Source: CAVYXZ01 sp965223835 | GTDB taxonomy: Bacteria > Chloroflexota > Anaerolineae > Aggregatilineales > Phototrophicaceae | Length of the DNA stretch: 64,000 bases | Reading direction: 5' to 3' | Assembly (NCBI GenBank): GCA_965223835.1 | Contig: CBDCXQ010000001.1 | Coordinates: 992,001 to 1,056,000, forward strand | Part shown: piece by piece, positions 41,740-48,819 of the stretch | Position numbering within the stretch: position 1 is the first letter of the stretch | How the letters are laid out: every line of letters begins with the position of its first letter | Made by a program: the position numbers and the translations under genes | Notes under the pieces: model-generated | The model's input: the letters and a program-made list of their open reading frames with translations, nothing else | What the model was told of the DNA's origin: nothing | Databases searched by the model: none

Positions 41740-42087
41740 ATGAATTTCCCGGTTGTTCATGTTGAGTTTCAGGTGCAAGATTTGGATAAGGCCCAGGCCT
41801 GGTATACCGAGGTGTTTGGTTGGAACCTGCACAAGGATGAGAAGCTGAATTACGTCAGCACTCAGGGGCAGGATGGTGTTGGCATTGGCCTGAATGCCGG
41901 TGAGATGCCGACCGGGGCAGTGCCCTACGTGCCATCAAATGATATTTCGGCACTGTTGCAGAAAGTTGAAGCAGGTGGCGGCAAGGTTATCAGCCCGGAA
42001 TCTGAGATTCCCGGCATGGGCACATTCGCGCTGTTTGCCGACCCGGATGGCAATACCATCGGCGTGCTCAATTTCGGGCAAGGATAA
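41740..42087 (+). CDS. VOC-family (glyoxalase/bleomycin-resistance fold) protein
   Basis: This is a 115-residue protein of the vicinal oxygen chelate superfamily. It opens FPVVHVEFQVQDLDKAQAWY with the first metal His and closes GTFALFADPDGNTIGVLNFG, the typical beta-alpha-beta-beta-beta module pattern. Similar proteins include glyoxalase-like enzymes and small-molecule binding resistance proteins; the substrate cannot be read from sequence. The start ATG 41740 has AAGGAGA 9 bases ahead. It has a strong promoter with a dyad and a downstream terminator, so it is an individually regulated gene. Confidence 0.88.
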   Translation: MNFPVVHVEFQVQDLDKAQAWYTEVFGWNLHKDEKLNYVSTQGQDGVGIGLNAGEMPTGAVPYVPSNDISALLQKVEAGGGKVISPESEIPGMGTFALFADPDGNTIGVLNFGQG

Positions 42088-42106
42088 AGGTCATTTTTAC
42101 TCGTTT

Positions 42107-42137
42107 AGCCCTCGTCGTCATCATGATGGGGGCTTTT
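42107..42137 (+). terminator. Terminator after the VOC gene
   Basis: AGCCCTC (42107-42113) pairs with GGGGGCT (42128-42134), seven pairs with one G-U, followed by TTTT. It lies between the VOC gene and the end of the convergent TPR gene. Confidence 0.6.
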
Positions 42138-44286
42138 ATGATTCTACGGGATGATCTTTCAACCATTCGGGTTGGAGTTCGGCCTGGGGCATTTGTAAGA
42201 CGCTAAACAGTTTGTGGGCTTCGTCCCACAGGGTTAATGAGCGTTCGGTTTCATTCAACGCGGCCTGTTGTTCGCTTTGCACCTGTAAGGCTTCGGCCAG
42301 GTAGCGCCGTAAATCAGCTTGCCGTGCCAGTTGCAAGGCCTCATCCAGCATCTCATCAGCGGCCTGTGGGTCGGCATCAAGCAGGGCGAGACGTGCTTTT
42401 CCGATCAGTGCCCGGACGATGACCTCAATATCCCCCTGTTCCCGACCTGCTGCCAGCGCTTGAATAATCAAAGGACGAGCGGCATCAACGGCGTTCAACT
42501 TCAGATGGGTGTTCGCACAGTTAATTTTGATGATGCTGGACCAGTGGGGATTGTTCAATTCGCCGATCAAAGCGGCGGCATCCTGATGATATTTGAGGGC
42601 TGTGTGATAATCGGTAATAATATCATGCGCCAGCCCGAGGTTATCCGTTTGCACGGCAATCTGCAATTTAAGATCGACCTGTTTGCTGAGGCGCAGCGCT
42701 TGCTCCAGGGTGACGATGGCCCGTTGGGGCCGTCCGGTGGACAACAAGAACCAACCATAATTACCCCGGCGGGTGGCTTCGGCAACTGTGTCACCCAGGC
42801 GATTGGCGATCTCGATGGCTTCCGTGAAAAAGGCTTCTGCCGATTCGCTATCCCCCAGGTCGGCATAAGCAATCGCGGCGTTCGAAATGACGACCCCGCG
42901 CGTCGCCCAATCATCGACCGAACTCAGGATCATCAGGGCGTCATCAAATTCCTTCATGGCGCGTTTGCCCTGGCCCAGTGAACGCCGTGCCCCCCCAATA
43001 TCAACGTAGAGACGGGCAGCCTGGGCATAGTAGCGTTCGCCCTCATAGATCGTCAGCGCAGCCCGCCACTGTTTGATAGCCGCTTCGACCTGGCGTTGCT
43101 CTTCGTACAGGATGCCCAGTTCGAGGTGTGTTTGTGCCAGTTCTAACGGTTGATCGGGGACATAATCCAGAACCTGATGGTAAAGCGCAATCGCCGCTTC
43201 GTTATCGTCAGTATCGGCCCGCGCAGCGGCCAGGTTGCGCATCATCTCGATTTGGAGTGCTCCAACCCGATCACTCTCCCTGATTTGAGTGGCAACTGGC
43301 TCCAGATACGTAATCGCCTCGTCGCTACGGCCATTGGCGCGCAGGGCCATCCCCAGCGTTCCGTGCGCCGTCGTCAATTGTTGCGGGCTAGCTGCCGCTT
43401 CGGTAACGGCCTGCTGCGCATAGGTCAGCGCTGCTGTGATGTCGCCCAGATACAAGCAGATGCGGCTAATCTCACACAAGGTTTCGATTTTCGTAGCGCT
43501 ATTTGTTGATGGGGAAAAAAGGTTGAGCGCTTGCTCGTACAATTTGCGCGCCTCTTCGTAACGCATACCACCCATGGCACGTCTGGCGAGAGTCAGCGCC
43601 CAGTGTCGTTCATAGCGACGATATTTCATTTGCTCTGCCAGGCGCAACGCCCGGTATAGCAATCGTTCGCCTTCAACCTCTTGCCCGGTGGCAATCAGGC
43701 TCGTGCCTAATTGACCGACAAAGTGACTGCTGAGTTCAATATCGCCGCTGAGATTGAGCTTGGGCAGGGCCTGACGCAACAGGTGGACAGCATAGCTGGC
43801 ATTGTCTTCCTGGAGATAGGTATCCGCCAGATGGCCCAGTGCCCGTCCCTCTCCACCCAGGCTATGAGCGGCCTGCGCGACTTTAAGTGCCTGCTCGTAA
43901 TATGATCGGGCTTCCTCCCAATCGTCCCGCGCTTGTTCCAGCGTGCCCAGCGTAATGAGGGCATAGGTTAGCTGGGTGTGTTGGCCGTTGCGCTGGGCGG
44001 TGTGGCGCAACTGTAATAGCAGATTTTCAGCCTCTTCAAAACGGTCCAGGGCGATGTAGGCTTCGGCGCGGTGTAGCGTAATGACGACCAGTGAGGTTTG
44101 ATCTTTCTGACTTTCCGCGAGATGCAAGGCTTCCGTCAGATGGTCCAGCGCGGCGTCCAGGTCCTCGGCGCGTTTGGCCCATTGACCGGCATCTAATTTC
44201 TGCCGTGCCGGGTTGTCGGGTTTGCTGAGGTCCGTGTCGTCAGAATTCAGCCCCAGTTTGTCAATAATCTGTCCGAAAAGCTTCAT
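42136..44286 (-). CDS. Tetratricopeptide-repeat protein
   Basis: This is a 716-residue protein made almost wholly of TPR-type helix pairs from about residue 35 to 690 (for example AEAYIALDRFEEAENLLLQL and YEQALKVAQAAHSLGGEGRA), roughly 15 repeats of about 40 residues. There is no signal peptide, membrane helix, kinase or DNA-binding domain, so it is a cytoplasmic scaffold for protein contacts; its partners are unknown. The N-terminus (MKLFGQIIDKLGLNSDDTD) is not part of a repeat. It lies 135 bases downstream of the glutamate dehydrogenase-family gene on the same strand, separated by a strong hairpin. Confidence 0.85.
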   Translation of the reverse strand: MKLFGQIIDKLGLNSDDTDLSKPDNPARQKLDAGQWAKRAEDLDAALDHLTEALHLAESQKDQTSLVVITLHRAEAYIALDRFEEAENLLLQLRHTAQRNGQHTQLTYALITLGTLEQARDDWEEARSYYEQALKVAQAAHSLGGEGRALGHLADTYLQEDNASYAVHLLRQALPKLNLSGDIELSSHFVGQLGTSLIATGQEVEGERLLYRALRLAEQMKYRRYERHWALTLARRAMGGMRYEEARKLYEQALNLFSPSTNSATKIETLCEISRICLYLGDITAALTYAQQAVTEAAASPQQLTTAHGTLGMALRANGRSDEAITYLEPVATQIRESDRVGALQIEMMRNLAAARADTDDNEAAIALYHQVLDYVPDQPLELAQTHLELGILYEEQRQVEAAIKQWRAALTIYEGERYYAQAARLYVDIGGARRSLGQGKRAMKEFDDALMILSSVDDWATRGVVISNAAIAYADLGDSESAEAFFTEAIEIANRLGDTVAEATRRGNYGWFLLSTGRPQRAIVTLEQALRLSKQVDLKLQIAVQTDNLGLAHDIITDYHTALKYHQDAAALIGELNNPHWSSIIKINCANTHLKLNAVDAARPLIIQALAAGREQGDIEVIVRALIGKARLALLDADPQAADEMLDEALQLARQADLRRYLAEALQVQSEQQAALNETERSLTLWDEAHKLFSVLQMPQAELQPEWLKDHPVES

Positions 44287-44338
44287 GCGGGTCGCCTTGT
44301 ATCCGAATTGATGGTAGGTTCGTGCAGGTATATAAATG

Positions 44339-44369
44339 CAATCAGAGGGCGAAAGTTACCCTCTGATTG
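44339..44369 (-). terminator. Perfect 11-bp hairpin between the dehydrogenase and TPR genes
   Basis: CAATCAGAGGG (44339-44349) and CCCTCTGATTG (44359-44369) are exact reverse complements around a 9-base loop. On the - strand it is followed by CATTTATAT, a weak U-rich tail, so it probably terminates the dehydrogenase transcript at least partly. Confidence 0.6.
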
Positions 44370-44420
44370 AAGCATAACAGCTTTTGCGGGTCGGGCAAAG
44401 CACGTAGCATTAAGAAATGC

Positions 44421-45716
44421 TCAGGGATAGAAGCCCCGGATTTTCATGGCGGCACCCACCCGTTTAATGGCAGTCATTTGGGCCGCCATACGCAGGTCAA
44501 CGCCATGCTGTTCCGCCGTATGCAGCGTGTCATCATAGGCGCGGATCATAATGCGTTGTAGCTGGCGAAATACTTCCGCCTTATCCCAGGAGAACGCTTG
44601 GAGATCCTGCACCCACTCAAAGTACGACACGATGACGCCACCCGCATTTGCCAGAATATCGGGTACGATCAAGATGCCACGATCATTCAGGATGTCATCG
44701 GCGCGCGGAGTGGTGGGACCATTTGCCCCTTCGACGATGAGTTCTGCTTGAATTTGACCGGCGTTGCCATCAGTGATCTGGCCCTCGAGCGCGGCAGGGA
44801 TTAACACCTGACAGGGGAGGGTAAGTAATTCAGCGTTGGAGACGACCTCGGCTTCAGGATAATCCAGCAGGCAGCCATGTTCGCGACAAAATTCCTGTAC
44901 CGCATGAATGTCGAGGCCGTTCGGATTATAGATAGCCCCATATATATCGCTGATCGCCATGACCCGGTAGCCCAGCTCATGCGCATATACTGCCGCGTTG
45001 GCGCCGACATTCCCAAAACCCTGAATGACGATCGAGGTTGCTGATTTATCCGTCTGGCCGCGCTGTTTGAGCGCTTCCATCATAGCAATTATGACACCGC
45101 GCCCAGTAGCTTCGGTGCGGCCCTGGCTGCCCCCGATGTTGAGCGGCTTGCCGGTGACGATGGCCGGAACCGAATAGCCAGCGGTCATGCTATAGGTATC
45201 CATAATCCAGGCCATGACCTGTTCGTTGGTGCCCATGTCGGGTGCAGGAATATCTGAATGGGGACTGATGAGGGGAATAAGTTCTGATGCATAACGGCGG
45301 GTGAGATTTTCGAGTTCGCGCAGGCTCAGTTCTTTAGGATTGACAACCACGCCACCTTTGGCACCACCATAGGGAATGTTGGCGAGCGCACATTTCCAGG
45401 TCATCCACATAGCAAGTGCCCGCACTTCATCCAGCGTGACATCACTGCTAAAGCGAATGCCGCCTTTGGATGGCCCCAGGACCGTGCTGTGATGCACACG
45501 GTAGCCGGTGAACATTTCCATTTTGTCGTTATCGCGCCGCACTGGAAAATTGACGGTAAATTCGCGGCGGGGATAACGCATAAATTCAATTAAATCATCT
45601 TCGAGATCAAGGTATTCGGTGGCCCGATTATACTGGGCGATTGCAGTTTGGTAGGCACTGGCAACATGACTGGGTTTGGTGTGGTTGGTGGGAGGATCAA
45701 AAACTGCGACGACCAT
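44421..45716 (-). CDS. gdhA: Glu/Leu/Phe/Val dehydrogenase family (glutamate dehydrogenase)
   Basis: This is a 431-residue NAD(P)-dependent amino acid dehydrogenase, most likely glutamate dehydrogenase, interconverting glutamate and 2-oxoglutarate plus ammonia. The substrate domain has GPSKGGIRFSSDVTLDEVRA and the catalytic Lys in ANIPYGGAKGGVVVNP; the Asp of APDMGTNEQVMAWIMD is also conserved. The nucleotide domain has the Gly-rich VIQGFGNVGANAAVY. The C-terminal VSYFEWVQDLQAFSWD is typical of GDH. AAAGGAG lies 10 bases before the ATG, and a TTCTTT-17-TATACT promoter (-10 at 45759-45764 on the - strand) is plausible. With the P5C dehydrogenase it could feed glutamate into the citric acid cycle. 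Confidence 0.93.
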   Translation of the reverse strand: MVVAVFDPPTNHTKPSHVASAYQTAIAQYNRATEYLDLEDDLIEFMRYPRREFTVNFPVRRDNDKMEMFTGYRVHHSTVLGPSKGGIRFSSDVTLDEVRALAMWMTWKCALANIPYGGAKGGVVVNPKELSLRELENLTRRYASELIPLISPHSDIPAPDMGTNEQVMAWIMDTYSMTAGYSVPAIVTGKPLNIGGSQGRTEATGRGVIIAMMEALKQRGQTDKSATSIVIQGFGNVGANAAVYAHELGYRVMAISDIYGAIYNPNGLDIHAVQEFCREHGCLLDYPEAEVVSNAELLTLPCQVLIPAALEGQITDGNAGQIQAELIVEGANGPTTPRADDILNDRGILIVPDILANAGGVIVSYFEWVQDLQAFSWDKAEVFRQLQRIMIRAYDDTLHTAEQHGVDLRMAAQMTAIKRVGAAMKIRGFYP

Positions 45717-45846
45717 AAGCCATTGGCTCCTTTGTCGGTGTTATTGATTACTGGCCTCAGTATACACCCCAAAGGCTTTGCAAAGAACAATCATTTAGGC
45801 AATATTTATGAAAATTTGGGAATATTATCGGCATATTGCACAAGGA

Positions 45847-45870
45847 GGAGGTGCGATCGGCCACACCTCC
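45847..45870 (-). terminator. Hairpin after the enolase-superfamily gene
   Basis: GGAGGTG (45847-45853) pairs with CACCTCC (45864-45870). On the - strand the following bases are T/C-rich (TCCTTG), so this is a probable terminator of the 45884-47089 gene. Confidence 0.5.
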
Positions 45871-45883
45871 ATCAAATAGTTGT

Positions 45884-47089
45884 TTACCAGTTCTGCACCG
45901 ACCCATCGCGGCGCACCAGATGAGGCGGCTCGGACGGTTGGTAGTGCAGGCTGGCCGCGAGTTCCTCGTTCACATCAATGCCGAGGCCCGGTGTATCCAG
46001 CACGGGAAAATTAGGGCCATCAGCGACTGGCTGCACCGGGAAGAGTTCGTCTTCATAGACGCCCAGTGATTCGGTTGGCGACAGCCGTACCTCCATCCAG
46101 GCAAAATTAGCCGACGCAGCGGCGACATGCACCGTGGCAGCGGCACAGATGGGTCCCAGCGGATTGTGCGGCATCAGATCAATGTAGTGGGCTTCGGCCC
46201 AACCCGTGACTTTCATCGCTTCGGTGATGCCGCCAACATTGCACACATCAATGCGGGCGAAGTTGGTGATGCCGCGTTCGATGTAGGGCAAAAACTGCCA
46301 TTTGCTGGCGAATTCCTCGCCGATAGCGAACGGAATATCAGTCATGGTGCGCAGCGTTTCATAGGCTTCGGGGGTTTCATCGCGAATCGGTTCTTCCAAC
46401 CAATCGAGCGTACCCGTTGGCATCCGCTGGCAAAACGATGCGGCCTCGGCGACGCTCAGGCGATGATGAAATTCCACCCCCATGACGGGTTCGATGCCCA
46501 CCGCCTGTCGTAACGCGATCATCGCTTCAGCCGTGCGGGCGACGGATTGGCGCGGCTCGAAGACATTCTCACCATATTCCGGGTCGGAAGCGGCCATCCC
46601 CACGCGGATGCACGGCCAATCCTGGTCGATAAGCATTTGCACATCGCTAATCAACTGGTCAATGTTGCGTGTATCGGGTACGCCATCGGGACGGCGGCGC
46701 GTTTTCGAGATTGACACCGTTGCAAAACAGGGGACGGAATCACGCTGCTTGCCCCCCAACAATTCATAGACCGGAATGCCGAGTGCCTTGCCCTTGATGT
46801 CATGCAACGCGATGTCGATGGCGGAGATAGCAGCGGTCAGGGTACGTCCGCCCTCGAAATACTGGCTGCGATACATCTCTTGCCAGTGGCGGCCAATCTG
46901 AAACGGGTCTTTGCCAACCAGAAAGTCGGTGTAGTGTTTGACCGCGCCTTCAACGGCGAACTCCCGGACGGAGAGACCGCTCTCGCCCCAGCCATAAATG
47001 CCGTCGTCAGTCTCGACTTTGACGAGCATCTGATTGCGGCGGCGCGATTCAACGAAGACGATATATGATTTAATTGCAGTGATTTTCAT
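45884..47089 (-). CDS. Enolase-superfamily sugar-acid dehydratase (mandelate racemase/galactonate dehydratase type)
   Basis: This is a 401-residue enzyme of the mandelate racemase branch of the enolase superfamily, likely dehydrating a sugar acid. The capping domain opens MKITAIKSYIVFVESRRRNQ. Metal ligands lie in MGVEFHHRLSV, LDWLEEPIRDE and FAIGEEFASKW; the barrel-end His is in MPHNPLGPICAAATVHVAA, matching the galactonate/mannonate dehydratase group. The usual Asp of the first metal site is Glu or shifted here (EFHHR), so the exact substrate is open. AAAGGA precedes the ATG. It lies 167 bases upstream of gdhA on the same strand, with a hairpin between. Confidence 0.85.
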   Translation of the reverse strand: MKITAIKSYIVFVESRRRNQMLVKVETDDGIYGWGESGLSVREFAVEGAVKHYTDFLVGKDPFQIGRHWQEMYRSQYFEGGRTLTAAISAIDIALHDIKGKALGIPVYELLGGKQRDSVPCFATVSISKTRRRPDGVPDTRNIDQLISDVQMLIDQDWPCIRVGMAASDPEYGENVFEPRQSVARTAEAMIALRQAVGIEPVMGVEFHHRLSVAEAASFCQRMPTGTLDWLEEPIRDETPEAYETLRTMTDIPFAIGEEFASKWQFLPYIERGITNFARIDVCNVGGITEAMKVTGWAEAHYIDLMPHNPLGPICAAATVHVAAASANFAWMEVRLSPTESLGVYEDELFPVQPVADGPNFPVLDTPGLGIDVNEELAASLHYQPSEPPHLVRRDGSVQNW

Positions 47090-47279
47090 AAAGCATTCCT
47101 TTGTTGAGTAAGAGATGTTTGAAGAGATAGGCGAGGTTGATTATAGCCGAGGATCTTTGCTTAAGTTATTTTAGGCTGGTGTGAACCCCGTAATTATTGT
47201 TACATATAAGATTACATTACTCGCATTTGTGTTAAGAAGTCGTTATCTTTGATTGGTAAAACCAAAAAAGGGGGAAGTC

Positions 47280-47975
47280 ATGAATTTGTTACATATTATT
47301 GCAACGCCGCGCGAACATGATTCGCGGACACTACGAATTTCTAATGCATTTTTAGAAAGCTTACGGAGTAAATATGTCGACCTGAAGGTTGATGTGCTTG
47401 ACCTATTTAATCGTGATTTACCGGCTGTAGCGGGCGACAATATCGAGGCCAAATACCATCTGATGGTCGGGGCACCAATTGACAAAAGTCATGAAGAGTC
47501 GTGGAAACAGGTAGAATATTTCATTGAGCATTTTTTGAGTGCTGATGTCTATTTAATTACGTCGCCGATGTGGAATTTCGGTATTCCCTACGCGCTCAAA
47601 TATTATATTGATGCCATCGTTCAACCAGGATATTTGTTTCAATATAATGCAAGCGGTCAGGCAGAAGGCCTGGTAACGGGCAAAAAGATGGTCTGTATCA
47701 CCACTCGAGGTGGCGATTATTCAGAAAGCAGTCCGTTTCATGTTTATGATTTCCAGGAGCCGTATCTACGGGCAATATTTGGTTTTGTTGGTATCACGGA
47801 TTTGCACTTCATCAACGCACAACCTACCGATGTGACGCCAGAATTGCGCGAGAATGCGATACAAGCCGGTATCGAGGAAGCCCGTAAACTCGGCGACAAC
47901 TTTGACTGGCGTCCCAATTCAAACGCCGATCACGTGACAAATCCAGAGGGTTTAAAACCTCCTGCTCAGGATTAA
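47280..47975 (+). CDS. FMN-dependent NADH-azoreductase/quinone reductase-type flavoprotein
   Basis: This is a 231-residue flavodoxin-fold oxidoreductase. It opens MNLLHIIATPREHDSRTLRI and has the FMN-site motif TSPMWNFGIPYALKYYID typical of AzoR, followed by ITTRGGDYS. Such enzymes reduce quinones and azo compounds with NADH by two-electron transfer, protecting against thiol or quinone stress. The C-terminus is about 25 residues longer than usual and polar. The ATG at 47280 is favoured by AAAAAGGGGGAAG just ahead; a GTG nine codons upstream overlaps that site. It is divergent from the enolase-superfamily gene. Confidence 0.9.
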   Translation: MNLLHIIATPREHDSRTLRISNAFLESLRSKYVDLKVDVLDLFNRDLPAVAGDNIEAKYHLMVGAPIDKSHEESWKQVEYFIEHFLSADVYLITSPMWNFGIPYALKYYIDAIVQPGYLFQYNASGQAEGLVTGKKMVCITTRGGDYSESSPFHVYDFQEPYLRAIFGFVGITDLHFINAQPTDVTPELRENAIQAGIEEARKLGDNFDWRPNSNADHVTNPEGLKPPAQD

Positions 47976-48104
47976 TTGATCTTTATTACGATGTTTCCAA
48001 TTTAGTGGGGCGAGTAGTTTGCATTCTCGGCCTCGTTATGCGTAAATCACTAAATATGTTGCTTTTGATCAGCAAAATGTATCTGGGTATATTACTACCT
48101 GCAA

Positions 48105-48779
48105 TTAAATATCCTCTTTGACAAGGCCCAGCGCGAAGCCATCGTAACCCTTGCTACCGACAGTCTGAATGGCGGTGGTGGATACACGCGGTTCGGCGGC
48201 GAGTAATTCATTAAAGCGTCGGATGCCCTGAACATTGGGGTCAGTGCCATTGGCATCAATCACTGCACCATCCCGGACCACGTTGTCGGCGATAATGAGT
48301 GTGCCCGGTTTGGAAAGTTTCAGCGCCCATTCCAGATAGCTCGGATTGTTGGGTTTATCAGCGTCAATGAAGATGAGGTCGAATGTCTCGTAGCCCTCTG
48401 TCGCCAGTTGGGGCAGTGTGTAGAGTGCTTTGCCCTGGCGAAGTTCAACCAGATGGCCGATGCCAGCACGGGCGATATTTGCTTGCGCTACTTCAGCATG
48501 TTTGGGATCGGCTTCTAGCGTAACCAGTTTTCCATCCGATGGGAGCGCACGAGCCAACCAGATTGTGCTGTAAGCCCCCAGCGTACCGATTTCCAGGATG
48601 TTGCGTGCGCCATGAATTTGCGCCAGCAGCATGAGTAGTTTGCCCTGATTGGGCGCGACGTTGTGCGGTGGCAGCCCGGCCTCATCTGCGGCTTGCAGCA
48701 CCGCATCCAGCAGCGGGTCAGGCGGCACAAATAAGTCCGTGAAGTAATTATCAACGGCGGTCCACTGCGCTTGTGACAT
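48105..48779 (-). CDS. O-methyltransferase (class I, caffeoyl-CoA OMT type)
   Basis: This is a 224-residue SAM-dependent O-methyltransferase of the methyltransf_3 family. SAM motif I is NILEIGTLGAYSTIWLARAL, the acidic strand-2 end is LVTLEADPKHAEVAQ, and the metal-binding region is DLIFIDADKPNNPSYLEWAL with IIADNVVRDG. Homologues methylate catechol-like hydroxyls with a divalent metal. The C-terminal GYDGFALGLV is typical. GGAG lies 7 bases before the ATG. It begins 40 bases from the end of uvrA on the same strand and could be read through from it. Confidence 0.92.
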   Translation of the reverse strand: MSQAQWTAVDNYFTDLFVPPDPLLDAVLQAADEAGLPPHNVAPNQGKLLMLLAQIHGARNILEIGTLGAYSTIWLARALPSDGKLVTLEADPKHAEVAQANIARAGIGHLVELRQGKALYTLPQLATEGYETFDLIFIDADKPNNPSYLEWALKLSKPGTLIIADNVVRDGAVIDANGTDPNVQGIRRFNELLAAEPRVSTTAIQTVGSKGYDGFALGLVKEDI

Positions 48780-48819
48780 GGCGCTACTCCAAAGAATATT
48801 TGCTTTAGCCAGTTTACAA

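Noticed and set aside
47976..48104. Stem TTGCT...AGCAA as terminator of the azoreductase-like gene
   Set aside because: Only five pairs and the flanks do not extend it; no distinct U-run.
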